Source: Amaricoccus solimangrovi
GTDB taxonomy: Bacteria; Pseudomonadota; Alphaproteobacteria; Rhodobacterales; Rhodobacteraceae
Direction of reading: 5' to 3'
NCBI RefSeq assembly: GCF_006385685.1
Contig: NZ_VFRP01000025.1
Coordinates: forward strand, 1 to 60,813
Length of the DNA: 60,813 nt
Both the position numbers and the translations under genes were made by a program. Below the pieces are notes generated by a model. The model was not told the origin of the DNA. It saw only the letters and a list, made by a program, of their open reading frames with translations, and did not search any database. Shown here in pieces: positions 16,112-25,314 of the stretch; within the stretch, counting starts at the first letter, position 1, and each line of letters starts with the position of its first letter.

Positions 16112-17089
16112 ATGAAATACATGCATATCCACCTCGCATACGATCCAGATGGCCCCGCGGACCTTTGTCCGGTCGAGGCGCGAATCCGGAAAGAAATCGA
16201 ATCCTTGGCCTCGGACGAGGCCCGGATCGCCTTCACGGCGGCGCCCGAGGCGGCGGGGATTCCGCCCGAAACGGAGGTGCTCTACGCGGCGGGCGGGATC
16301 ACCGCCGCCGGCGCGCGCGCGGCCGCGCCCGGCCTCGCCTGGATGCAGATTACCTCCGCCGGGGTCGAGAAGCACATGAAGGGCTTCCCCGAGGGGCTCG
16401 CGCTCACCAACGCCTCCGGGGTGCACGCGGCCAAGGGCGGCGAATACGCGCTCGCCGCCGCCCTGATGCTGACCTACCAGGTTCCGAAATTCGTCGATGA
16501 CCGCGCCGCCCGCCGCTGGGAGCCGGTCTTCGGCCCGACGCTCGGCGCGAAGACGGTGACGCTGCTCGGCACCGGCGCGATCGGGGCCGGCGCGGCGCGG
16601 GCGCTCCGGCCCACCGGCTGCCGGCTGATCGGCGTCAACCGGAGCGGCGAGACCGAGGCGCCGGTCGATCACTGCCTCCGGACCGACGCGCTCGACACGG
16701 TGCTCTCGGAAACCGACATCCTGATCTCCACCCTGCCGCTCACGCCGCTGACCGAGGGGCTGGTCGACCGGCGCCGGATCGATCTCCTGCCGGAGGGGGC
16801 GGGCGTCGTCGTGCTCGGGCGGGCGCGGGTGCTCGACTACGCGGCGATCTTCGACCGGCTCGACGCGGGCACGCTCGGCGGCGCGGTGCTCGAGGTCTTC
16901 CCCGTGGAACCGGCGCCGGAGCATGACCGGATGTGGACCACGCCCCGCGTCATCGCCTCGCCGCATTGCAACGTCGACGACCACGCCACCTATATCGCCT
17001 CCTGCGACGCGATCTTCCTCGACAACCTCCGGCGCTATCTCGCGGGCGAGTCGCTCGCGAACCGCGTCGATCCCACCCTCGGATATTGA
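16112..17089 (+). CDS. D-2-hydroxyacid dehydrogenase family protein
   Basis: A 325-residue NAD(P)-dependent dehydrogenase. The Rossmann motif is GTGAIG (153-158), preceded by KTVTLL. The catalytic trio is Arg237 in LGRARVLD, Glu266 in FPVEP and His285 in IASPHCN. It would interconvert a 2-keto acid and a D-2-hydroxy acid. It is transcribed divergently from livK and immediately followed by an acid-sugar-dehydratase-like gene, so both may process the carbon skeleton left after nitrogen removal. Confidence 0.88.
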   Translation: MKYMHIHLAYDPDGPADLCPVEARIRKEIESLASDEARIAFTAAPEAAGIPPETEVLYAAGGITAAGARAAAPGLAWMQITSAGVEKHMKGFPEGLALTNASGVHAAKGGEYALAAALMLTYQVPKFVDDRAARRWEPVFGPTLGAKTVTLLGTGAIGAGAARALRPTGCRLIGVNRSGETEAPVDHCLRTDALDTVLSETDILISTLPLTPLTEGLVDRRRIDLLPEGAGVVVLGRARVLDYAAIFDRLDAGTLGGAVLEVFPVEPAPEHDRMWTTPRVIASPHCNVDDHATYIASCDAIFLDNLRRYLAGESLANRVDPTLGY

Positions 17090-17099
17090 AGGCCGCTCC

Positions 17100-18296
17100 A
17101 TGAACGTCGAAATCACCGCCCCGGCCGCGCATGCCGCCACTCTGCCGCCCGCGCGGATCCGCCGGATCGTCGCGGCCCCGCTCGCCGGCGCCAGCCCGAA
17201 GGGCGGCTGGTCAGAGGAGATCCAGCCGCAGGATTCGGTCCATACCCTGATCGCGGTCCATACCGACGCCGGCGTCATCGGCCATGGCAGCGTCTTCACC
17301 GACGGCCGGCTGGTCGCGGCGGGGCTCGAGGTGCTGGAGCCTCTGTTCCTCGGGGAGAACGCGCTCGAGCCCGAGCGCGTCGCCGAGAAGCTGCACCAGA
17401 ACACCTTCTGGATGGGGCGGGGCGGCACGCTCACCCATGTGATCAGCGGCATCGACATCGCGCTCTGGGACATCCTCGGCAAGATGACCGGCCTTTCAGT
17501 CGGCCAGCTGCTCGGCGGCCGCTATCGCTCGAAGGTGCAGCCCTATTGCTCGCTGCTGATGGACGAGCCCGCGGTCATGGCCGAGGAGCTCGCCACCTTC
17601 CGCGAGCGCGGGGGGTTCCGCGCCTTCAAGATCGGCTGGGGCCCATTCGGCCGGCGCGACAGCTATGCCTCGGACGAGGCGATCATCCGCGCCGCGCGCG
17701 AGGCGATCGGACCGGAGTCAAAGCTCTTCGTCGACGCGGGCGGGTCGGACGCACATTGGAACGCCAATCTCAAATGGGCGACGCGCACCGCCGAGATGCT
17801 CGCGGATTACGACGTGGCCTGGTTCGAGGAGGCGCTCCGGCCCGACGCGATCGAGGATTTCATCGCCCTGCGCCACGCGAGCCCGGTGCCGATCGCGGGC
17901 GGCGAGGTGCTGACCCGGCGACAGACCTTCCTGCCCTGGCTCGCGCGCGGCGCGCTCGACATCGTGCAGCCCGACGTGACCAAGGTCGGCGGCATTTCCG
18001 AGCAGCGGCGGATCGCCTGGATGGCGGATGAATTCGGCGTGACCTATGTCGGCCACGGCTGGAACACCGCGCTCGGGGTCGCGGCGGATCTGCAGATGGC
18101 GGCGGCGTTTCCGAAGGTCGACTACGTCGAGTTCATCGGCGGCAGCGCCTATGTCGACGGGATCCTGACCGAACCGTTCCGGCTCGACGCCGACGGCTAT
18201 CTCGAGATCCCCGACCGGCCCGGCCTCGGCGTCGAGCTCGACCTCGACCGGCTCGCCGCCTACGCGCCGAACGCGCGCGAACTCGGGACCGGGTGA
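17100..18296 (+). CDS. Mandelate racemase/muconate lactonizing enzyme-like (enolase superfamily) protein
   Basis: A 398-residue protein; ATG 17100 is 10 bases after the dehydrogenase stop. Enolase-superfamily residues are in place: Lys177 (AFKIGWG), metal ligands Asp212 (VDAGG), Glu243 (WFEEAL) and Glu269 (GGEV), Asp292 (QPDVTKVGG), the general-acid His319 (VGHGWN) and Glu344 (YVEFI). The His-Asp dyad places it in the mandelate-racemase subgroup, which is rich in acid-sugar dehydratases and racemases. Abstraction of a proton alpha to a carboxylate is predicted; the substrate cannot be read from sequence. Confidence 0.88.
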   Translation: MNVEITAPAAHAATLPPARIRRIVAAPLAGASPKGGWSEEIQPQDSVHTLIAVHTDAGVIGHGSVFTDGRLVAAGLEVLEPLFLGENALEPERVAEKLHQNTFWMGRGGTLTHVISGIDIALWDILGKMTGLSVGQLLGGRYRSKVQPYCSLLMDEPAVMAEELATFRERGGFRAFKIGWGPFGRRDSYASDEAIIRAAREAIGPESKLFVDAGGSDAHWNANLKWATRTAEMLADYDVAWFEEALRPDAIEDFIALRHASPVPIAGGEVLTRRQTFLPWLARGALDIVQPDVTKVGGISEQRRIAWMADEFGVTYVGHGWNTALGVAADLQMAAAFPKVDYVEFIGGSAYVDGILTEPFRLDADGYLEIPDRPGLGVELDLDRLAAYAPNARELGTG

Positions 18297-18299
18297 GTC

Positions 18300-19050
18300 A
18301 GGCGAGGTCCGGCCCTCGGCCTCGCCGTAGCTGACGACGTGGCCGAGGGGGCGGATGAGCTCGAAGCTGCGGTCGAGGATCGTCGCACCGGTCGAATCGT
18401 AGATCTTGTCGAGCGGCCGGCCCGCCAGCTCCGCGACCACCGGCACGAAGTTGGTCTCGCCCCGGTTCACTACCGCCGTGAGCCCGGCCGCGAGCGCCGC
18501 GGCTTCCTTCCCGGCGGTGCCCACGGTTCCGAGGACCGTCGCCCCGGCCGCGACGGCGAGCTGGATAAGCTGCGGCCCGACGCCGCCACCGACCGCGTTG
18601 ACGAGGACCACCTCGCCCGGGCGGATCGTCGAGACGGTATGGAGCATGTGCCAGGCGGTGAGCGCCTGGACCGGGAAGGCGGCGGCGGTGTCGAGCGGCA
18701 TCGGGTCGGGCACCGGGACGATGCGCTCCACGGGACGAGGCAGAAATTCGCGAAGGCGCCGGCGTCCTTGAGGAAGGCCGCGCCGCGCGCGCCGGGAGCG
18801 GGTCCCGCGGCGCCGGGGCCGAGCGCCGCGACCCGGCCCGAGAGTTCGAGCCCGCCGACGAGCGGATAGCCCTTCGGGTGCGGATAGGTGCCGCGCCAGG
18901 TCATCGTGTCGGCTAAGTTGCAGCGGCGTGGGCGACCTCGACCAGCACCTCGCCCGGGCCGGGCACGGGGATCGGATGCACTACCACCTCGACCGTGCCC
19001 GGCCCGCCGGGTCCGGGCGCGCCGATCAGGACGGCGCGCATCGCGCTCAT
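18300..19050 (-). pseudogene. Decayed quinone oxidoreductase (zinc-free MDR family)
   Basis: Starting at ATG 19050 (overlapping the hyuB stop), the product reads MRAVLIGAPGPGGPGTVEVV to HAAAT, then a stop. The next frame continues LADTMTWRGTYPHPKGYPLV and on to AGAFANFCLVP. A third frame supplies ERIVPVPDPMPLDTAAAFP, AVGGGVGPQLIQLA and DKIYDSTGA. The homology ends at about 18305, where the convergent enolase-family gene stops, so the last 90 or so residues are missing. Two frameshifts and a truncation make it non-functional. Confidence 0.85.
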
Positions 19051-20804
19051 CGCGCGGCCCGCCAGGCGGCGGTGGCGGCGGCGTCGACCGCGTCCCCACT
19101 GATCGCCACGCCATAGACCACGAGCGCGGTCTCCGCCGAGAGATAGCCGTCGCGCACGTCCTCGAGCACCGCCTCCGGGTCGCGTGCGCGCGGGTCGCCG
19201 TAGCCGCCGCCGTTCGGGCCGAGCGCCACGATCCGGTCGCCGGCGCGGGCCGTGTGATAGGCGACCTTGGAGGGCAGGGGCTCGGTCGCGCCGTCGGCCC
19301 GCGCGAGCGTGAGCTCGCCCGGCCGGCCCGGCTCGCCCGCGCCATAGGGCCAGGGGCGCTGGCCGTGGCCGTCGCCCTCGACCGAGAAGGCGCCGTCGGT
19401 CAGCATGGTGAACTCGCGGACCGAGCCGATGCCGCCGCGCCATTCCCCCGCCGCCGGCGCGTCGGAGCGGAGCTCGTAGCGCTCGACCCGGATCGGCAGA
19501 TGGGTCTCGATATCCTCGACCGGGTTGTTGCGGGTGTTGGCGTAGAGCGTGTCGACCGCGTCCATCCCGTTCATCCCGTGCCGGCCGCCATAGGCGCCTT
19601 CGAGGATCTCCATATGGACCCAGTGCGCGCCGCGGCGCAGCCCCGAGAAGGAGACGACGCGCAGGTTGCCGACCCCGGCCGAGACCTTCTCCGGCACGAC
19701 CTGCGACAGGGCGCGCATCATCGTATCGGCCATCGCATTGCCCGGGGTGAAGCGCGCGATGGTGGGCGCGGGGAAGATCGGATTGGCGATGCAGCCCTTG
19801 GGCGCCACGATATGGATCGGGCGCGTCAGCCCGGCATTCTGCGGCACCTCGCCGAATTCGGCGCTGTCGAGCAGGATCGAGCGCAAGGTGAGCCAGATCG
19901 CGCAGTCGGTGGTGCCCTCGAAGGGCATGTTGATCGGGCGGTCGGGCACCTGGTCCGCCGTGCCGATGAGGTCGATGGTGATCTCGTCGCCCGCGACGGT
20001 GACGGCGACCTTGATCGGCAGGTCTCGCCGCGAAGGGTCGGGGTCGTCGGAATAGCCGTCGTAGATCCCCTCGGCCGTATAGGTCCCGTCCGGCAGGGCG
20101 GCGATCGCGGCGCGCATCAGCCGCTCTGAATAGTCCATGAGATCGGCCGCCGCCGCGCGAATCGCGGCGATGCCGTAGCGGTCCGCGAGTTCGAGGAAGC
20201 GCGCGGCGCCGATCTCGGCCGCCTTGATCTGCGCCTCCATGTCGCCGACGACGAGCGCCGAGGCGCGGATGTTGTCGCGCAGGATCTGCCAGATGGCGCG
20301 GTTGGTCCGGCCTTCGTCGACCACCTTGATCGCCTTGAACTGCAGCCCCTCGGCATAGGCGTCCACCGCCTCGACGATCCCAGCGCTGCCCGGGGTGGCG
20401 GCGCCGACGTCGAGGTGGTGGGCGGTGGTGACCGAGAAGGCGACGAGCGCGCCGTCGAGGAAGATCGGGATCACGAAGGCGATGTCAGGCCCGTGCGAGG
20501 CTCCGCCGTAGGGGTCGTTGTGCAGGATCACGTCGCCCGGTCGGATCTCCTCGCCCCGCGCCGCCATGGCGCGTCGCACGCCCCGGATATAGCCCGGGAT
20601 CGGTCCCGATTGCAGCGGGGTCGACATCTTGCACTCGCAGAGCTGGTTGCCCTCGGCGTCGGTGAGCGCGGCGCCGAAATCCTCGGATTCGCGGATGATG
20701 CTCGAATAGCTCATGCGCATCAGCTTGTGGCCCATCTCGATCGCGATGTTCTCGAGCGCGCCCTGGATGACGGCGGCGGTGATCGGGTCGATGCTGGCGG
20801 TCAT
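19047..20804 (-). CDS. hyuB: Hydantoinase B / N-methylhydantoinase beta-type subunit
   Basis: A 585-residue HyuB-family protein (Hydantoinase_B domain along its length). Typical blocks are DPITAAVIQGALENIAIEMG, IIRESEDFGAALTDAEG, GDVILHNDPYGGASHGPDI, FEGTTDCAIWLTLRS and PEKVSAGVGNLRVVSFSG. With HyuA it forms an ATP-dependent amidohydrolase of the N-methylhydantoinase/5-oxoprolinase/acetone-carboxylase superfamily. The start overlaps the hyuA stop by 4 bp. It lies near the end of the long leftward operon of module B. Confidence 0.93.
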   Translation of the reverse strand: MTASIDPITAAVIQGALENIAIEMGHKLMRMSYSSIIRESEDFGAALTDAEGNQLCECKMSTPLQSGPIPGYIRGVRRAMAARGEEIRPGDVILHNDPYGGASHGPDIAFVIPIFLDGALVAFSVTTAHHLDVGAATPGSAGIVEAVDAYAEGLQFKAIKVVDEGRTNRAIWQILRDNIRASALVVGDMEAQIKAAEIGAARFLELADRYGIAAIRAAAADLMDYSERLMRAAIAALPDGTYTAEGIYDGYSDDPDPSRRDLPIKVAVTVAGDEITIDLIGTADQVPDRPINMPFEGTTDCAIWLTLRSILLDSAEFGEVPQNAGLTRPIHIVAPKGCIANPIFPAPTIARFTPGNAMADTMMRALSQVVPEKVSAGVGNLRVVSFSGLRRGAHWVHMEILEGAYGGRHGMNGMDAVDTLYANTRNNPVEDIETHLPIRVERYELRSDAPAAGEWRGGIGSVREFTMLTDGAFSVEGDGHGQRPWPYGAGEPGRPGELTLARADGATEPLPSKVAYHTARAGDRIVALGPNGGGYGDPRARDPEAVLEDVRDGYLSAETALVVYGVAISGDAVDAAATAAWRAAR

Positions 20805-22878
20805 TCCGCGCCTCCGAGCGTGATGAGGATGCTGCCGGCGGGCTCGACCGCGGCGGTGGCGCCGGGCGGGATGACGGTGGTCGAGTCGCTCTGGAGCACG
20901 ATCGCGGGGCCTTCGAAGATCTCGCCGACCGGCAGCGCGCGACGATCGTAGAAGGCGGTCTCGAACGAGCGGAGCGCGCCTTCGACGCGGAAGACGCAGG
21001 GCGCCGTCCGGACCTTCGCCGCGACGAGCGTTCCGCCGGTGACGGGGCGGAGCGCGGTCAGCTTGTCGATCGCGCCGATCCCCGTCACCTTGATGTTGAC
21101 GAGCTCGATCGGGCTCTCGCGGAAGGCGTGGCCGTATTCGGCGGCGTGGCGGGCGTGGAACGCCTCCCAGACCGCCGCGATCACCGTCGCGTCGAGCGGT
21201 CCCGCGGGCAGCGGCACGCGGAGCTCATAGCCCTGGCCGACATAGCGCAGGTCCCCCGCGCGTTCGAACCGGGTCGCGGCGGCCGCGATCCGGTCGGCTT
21301 CGAAGCGCGCGGCGAGATCCGCCTCCATCGCGTCGAGATCGGCGTTGAGCCGGTCGAGGTCGATGGTGGTCGAGACCTGGAACTGCGTTCGGGTCGCGTC
21401 GTACTTGACGTCGGTGGTGAGGAGGCCCATCGCGGAGGTGATGCCGGGATAGGGCGGCACGATCACCTCGCGGATGCCGAGCATCGCCGCGACCTCGGCG
21501 CCGTGTAGAGGCCCCGCGCCGCCGAAGGCGACGAGCGCGAAGCCGCGCGGGTCGATGCCCTTCTGCACCGTGCGCGAGCGGATGGCGTTCGCCATATTGG
21601 CGTTGATCACGGTCAGGACGCCCTCGGCGGCCTCTTCGAGCGGCAGGCCGAGGCCTTCGGCGAGGCCGGCGACGGCGGCGCGGGCGGCCCCGGCGTCGAG
21701 CTTCATTCCGCCGCCGAGGAAATCCTGCGCGTCGAGCCGGCCGAGCACGAGGTTCGCGTCGGTCACGGTCGGCTCGGTGCCGCCCCGGCCATAGGCGGCG
21801 GGGCCCGGCACCGCGCCGGCCGAGCGCGGCCCGACCCGGAAGGCGCCGCCCCGGTCGAGATGCGCGATCGAGCCGCCGCCAGCGCCGATCGTATGGATGT
21901 CGATCATCGGCGAGAGCAGCGGGAAGCCCGCGATCGAGGACGAACGCGCGTCGGTCTCGGCGAAGACGCCGTCGACGACGATGCCGATATCGGCCGAGGT
22001 GCCGCCGATGTCGAAGGTCATGAGATGGCCGCGCCCGGCTAGCTCGCCGATCCAGGCGCCGCCGAGAACCCCGGCCGCGAGGCCGGAGAGCAGCGTCAGG
22101 GTCGGCTTCTCGGAGACCATCCCGGCGGTCGCGGCGCCTCCGTTGGAGGCCATGATCCTGAGTTCGCCCGCGACCCCCGCCGCGCGGAGCGCGGTTTCGA
22201 GCCGGGCGATGTATTCGCGCACCTTCGGTCCGATGAAGGCGGCGAGCGCGGCGGTGGTGAACCGCTCGAACTCGCGGAACTGCGGTGCCACGAAGGCCGA
22301 GGTGGTGACGAAGGCCTCCGGCATCACCTCGGCGACGATCGCGCGGGCGCGCTCCTCATGCGCCGGGTTGAGATAGGAGAAGAGGAAGCAGATCGCGACC
22401 GAGCCGATCCCCTCGGCCCTGAGCTCCTCGGCCGCCGCGCGGACCGCCGCCTCGTCGAGCGGGACGATCTCGGCGCCGGTCGGGGGGCGAGGCGCCCCCG
22501 CACGGTCTTGCGGTGGCGGCGCTTCACCAGCGGCCGGTCCTGCCAGGGCAGCTCCTGGCGGATCGAATAGTGCTGGACGCGCTGGTGCCGCGCGATGTGG
22601 ATCACGTCGCGGAAGCCGTCGTTGGTGATCATCCCCGCCGGGACGCCCTTGTGCTCCAGCACCGCGTTGGTCGCCGTCGTCGTGCCGTGGAAGACATAGT
22701 CGATCTCGGCGGGCGCGATCCCGCTCGCCGCGCAGAGTTCGAGCACCCCCTGGAGCACGCCGCGCGAGGGATCCTCGGGCGTGGTCGAGACCTTGTGGAT
22801 CTCGAGCTTGCCGGTCGCGAGGTCGCAGTAGGCGAGGTCGGTGAAGGTGCCGCCCACGTCGACGCCGATGGTCTTCAT
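20801..22878 (-). pseudogene. hyuA: Hydantoinase A / ATP-binding N-methylhydantoinase subunit, interrupted by one frameshift
   Basis: The reading starts at 22878 with the ATP-binding motif [15 protein letters not shown] and includes [15 protein letters not shown] and [17 protein letters not shown]. At a run of six G (22482-22487; C on the coding strand) the frame breaks. A seventh base would join [11 protein letters not shown] to [12 protein letters not shown] and restore about 692 residues. The remainder is intact: [58 protein letters not shown]. All other genes in the operon are open, so this is either a recent one-base loss, a sequencing error in a homopolymer, or a slippage site. Confidence 0.88.
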
Positions 22879-22887
22879 GCTCTTCCC

Positions 22888-23622
22888 TTACTTCAGCGCG
22901 TAATCGCTGAAAGCGCCGACATATTCTTTCGGGAGCGGCCGGGCGTAGCCGTGCCGCTTCGAGGTGCCGAGCCCGAGCCCTACCAGCGCCTCGACCAGTT
23001 TCACGCCCGCGGAAACCCCGTCGATGGCCGGGGCGCCGATCTCGGCGGTGACCTTCTTCATCAGGTCCGACATGCCACCGCAGCCGAGCAGCACGCAATC
23101 GGCGTGGTCCTCTTCGATCGCGGCGCGGCAGGCCGCGATCACCAGCGCCTGGGCGTCCGAGCCCTCTTCCTCGAGGTCGAGCACCGGGATGTCGGTCATC
23201 CGGATCGAGCGGCAGCGGCCGTGCATGCCGTAGGCGTGGACGAGATGCTCCATCGAGGCGCGACCGCGCTCCAGCATCGAGACGATCGAGAAGCCGGTGC
23301 CGATCAGGCTCGCCGCGTGCATCGCGGATTCCGCGATGCCAACGACTGGGCCCGAGGCGATCTCGCGCGCCGCGGCGAGGCCGGGATCGCCGAAACAGGC
23401 GATCACATAGCCGTCGCAGCCCTCGGCCTCGCCCTTGCGTACCTCGTCGATCACGCCTACGGCGGCGAACGCCTCGTCGTAGAAGCCCTCGATCGAGGCC
23501 GGCCCCATCGTGGGCGAGACCGCGACGATTTCGGTCTCCGGCGCCGCGACCGCGCGGGCGGCGGCGCCGATCTTCTCGGTCATGGTCCAGGTAGTGTTCG
23601 GGTTGATCACCTTGATCTTCAT
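22888..23622 (-). CDS. Hydantoin racemase (Asp/Glu racemase superfamily)
   Basis: A 244-residue cofactor-independent racemase starting MKIKVINPNTTWTMTEKIG, the typical opening of hydantoin racemases. The two catalytic cysteines are at 76 (VIACFGDPG) and 181 (LLGCGGM), the positions established for the Sinorhizobium meliloti enzyme. It interconverts D- and L-5-monosubstituted hydantoins, so both can feed a D-specific hydantoinase. A longer open frame upstream is a shadow of the next gene. Its start overlaps the carbamoylase stop by 4 bp. Confidence 0.93.
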   Translation of the reverse strand: MKIKVINPNTTWTMTEKIGAAARAVAAPETEIVAVSPTMGPASIEGFYDEAFAAVGVIDEVRKGEAEGCDGYVIACFGDPGLAAAREIASGPVVGIAESAMHAASLIGTGFSIVSMLERGRASMEHLVHAYGMHGRCRSIRMTDIPVLDLEEEGSDAQALVIAACRAAIEEDHADCVLLGCGGMSDLMKKVTAEIGAPAIDGVSAGVKLVEALVGLGLGTSKRHGYARPLPKEYVGAFSDYALK

Positions 23623-24557
23623 GCGACGGTCAACGGCTCGGCTTCGACCTCGGAGATCAGCCCGTAGTGCCGCGGCTGGCGGTGGCGCTTGAAGTTGAAG
23701 ATCTCGTCGCGGATGTGGCGGCAGGCGTCGAGGTCGCAGGCCGCCGTGATCACCTCGTCGCCGAGCGTCGAGGACAACGCCACGATCTCGCCCGTGGGCG
23801 CGCAGATGCAGGAATGACCGAGCAGCATCGAGCCTTCCTCCATCCCGGCCTTGGCCGCCGCGGCGCCCCAGACGCCGTTCTGGTAGGAGCCCGCCTGCAT
23901 CGAGAGCAGGTGGTGGTAGGAAGTGAGGTGGTCGTGCTGCGGCACGGGCGGGTTGTGCGTCGGCGTGTTGAAGCCGCCGCAGATGATCTCGGCGCCCTTC
24001 AGCCCCATCACACGCCAGGTCTCGGGCCAGCGGCGGTCGTTGCAGATGAACATGCCGACCTTGGCGCTGTCCATCTCGTAGACCGGGAAGCCGAGGTTGC
24101 CGGGCTCGAAATAGCGCTTCTCGAGATGCTGCCACGGCCGGTAGGCCTCGTATTCCGCGTGGCCGGGCAGGTGCACCTTACGGTACTTGCCGACGATCCG
24201 GCCCTTGGTGTCGACCAGGATCGAGGTGTTGAAATGCCGGACCGGGCCGTCCTCGGTGGTGAGTTCGGCATAGCCGAGGTTGAAGCCGACGCCGAGTTCC
24301 GCCGCCGCCTCGAACAGCGGCAGGGTCGCGGCGTTCGGCATCTCGGTCTCGAACCAGGCGTCGACCTCGGCCTGGTCCTCGAAGAACCAGCGCGGGAAGA
24401 AGGTGGTGAGCGCGGTCTCGGGGAAGACCACGAAGGTCGCGCCGCGCCCGGCCGCCTCCCTGAGCATCGCGAGAAGCCGCCTCACCACCTGCTCCCGGGT
24501 CTCCGCGCGGGCGATCGGCCCGAGCTGCGCGACCGCGAGAGTGAGCTTTCTGGTCAT
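23619..24557 (-). CDS. N-carbamoyl-D-amino acid hydrolase (nitrilase superfamily)
   Basis: A 312-residue carbon-nitrogen hydrolase. The catalytic triad is Glu47 (VFPETALTTF), Lys127 (YRKVHLPGH) and Cys172 (MFICNDRRWPE), matching the D-carbamoylase triad. The blocks RYFEPGNLGFPVY, NPPVPQHDHLTSYH and CAPTGEIVALSS are characteristic of D-carbamoylases. It releases a D-amino acid, CO2 and ammonia from the ring-opened hydantoin. ATG 24557 gives the usual length. It sits between the racemase and livF in the module B operon. Confidence 0.95.
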   Translation of the reverse strand: MTRKLTLAVAQLGPIARAETREQVVRRLLAMLREAAGRGATFVVFPETALTTFFPRWFFEDQAEVDAWFETEMPNAATLPLFEAAAELGVGFNLGYAELTTEDGPVRHFNTSILVDTKGRIVGKYRKVHLPGHAEYEAYRPWQHLEKRYFEPGNLGFPVYEMDSAKVGMFICNDRRWPETWRVMGLKGAEIICGGFNTPTHNPPVPQHDHLTSYHHLLSMQAGSYQNGVWGAAAAKAGMEEGSMLLGHSCICAPTGEIVALSSTLGDEVITAACDLDACRHIRDEIFNFKRHRQPRHYGLISEVEAEPLTVA

Positions 24558-24594
24558 GATCCGTTTCCTTCGGTTCTTCGGGCTCCCGGGCGGC

Positions 24595-25314
24595 TCAGCC
24601 GCCGAGGTAGAGCGCCCGGACATGGGCGTTGTCGATGAGCTCGGCCGAGGCGCCCTCGAGGCCGATCCGCCCGGTTTCGAGCACATAGGCGTACTGGCTG
24701 ATCCGGAGCGCCATCCGCGAGTTCTGCTCGACCAGGATCACGCTCACGCCCTCGTCGCGGTTGATCTCGAGGATGAGCCGCGCGATGTCGCGCACCACGA
24801 GCGGGGCGAGGCCGAGCGAGGGCTCGTCGAGCAGCAGGAGCCGGGGCTTGGTCATCAGCGCGCGGCCGATCACCAGCATCTCCTGCTCGCCGCCCGAGAG
24901 CGTGCCCGCGTTCTGCCGCAGCCGCTCGCGCAGCCGCGGGAAGCGCGTCAGGATGCGTTCGAGATCGGAGGCGACGCCGGCCTTGTCCTCGCGGGTATGC
25001 GCGCCCATCAGGAGGTTGTCGCGCACGCTCATGTGCGGGAAGACCCGGCGCCCCTCGGGCACCATGGCGATGCCGCGCTCGACCAGCTTCGCCGGGGCGA
25101 TCTGATCGATCCGCTCGCCCTCGAACCAGATCTCGCCGCGGCCGGGCCGCTTCAGCCCGGTGATGGCGCGGAGCGTCGTCGACTTGCCAGCGCCGTTCGC
25201 GCCGATGAGTGCCACGACCTGGCCCTCGTCGAAGCCGATCGAGACGTCGCGGATCGCGGCCACCTTGTCATAGGAGACGGTGAGGTCGCGGGCTTCGAAA
25301 TAGCGTGTGCTCAA
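24595..25314 (-). CDS. livF: LivF-type ABC transporter ATPase (module B)
   Basis: A 239-residue nucleotide-binding subunit with Walker A GANGAGKST, signature LSGGEQEML, Walker B LLLLDEPSLGL and VEQNSRMAL. It overlaps livG by 4 bp and precedes the carbamoylase gene by 37 bp, so importer and hydantoin enzymes share an mRNA. Confidence 0.93.
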   Translation of the reverse strand: MSTRYFEARDLTVSYDKVAAIRDVSIGFDEGQVVALIGANGAGKSTTLRAITGLKRPGRGEIWFEGERIDQIAPAKLVERGIAMVPEGRRVFPHMSVRDNLLMGAHTREDKAGVASDLERILTRFPRLRERLRQNAGTLSGGEQEMLVIGRALMTKPRLLLLDEPSLGLAPLVVRDIARLILEINRDEGVSVILVEQNSRMALRISQYAYVLETGRIGLEGASAELIDNAHVRALYLGG

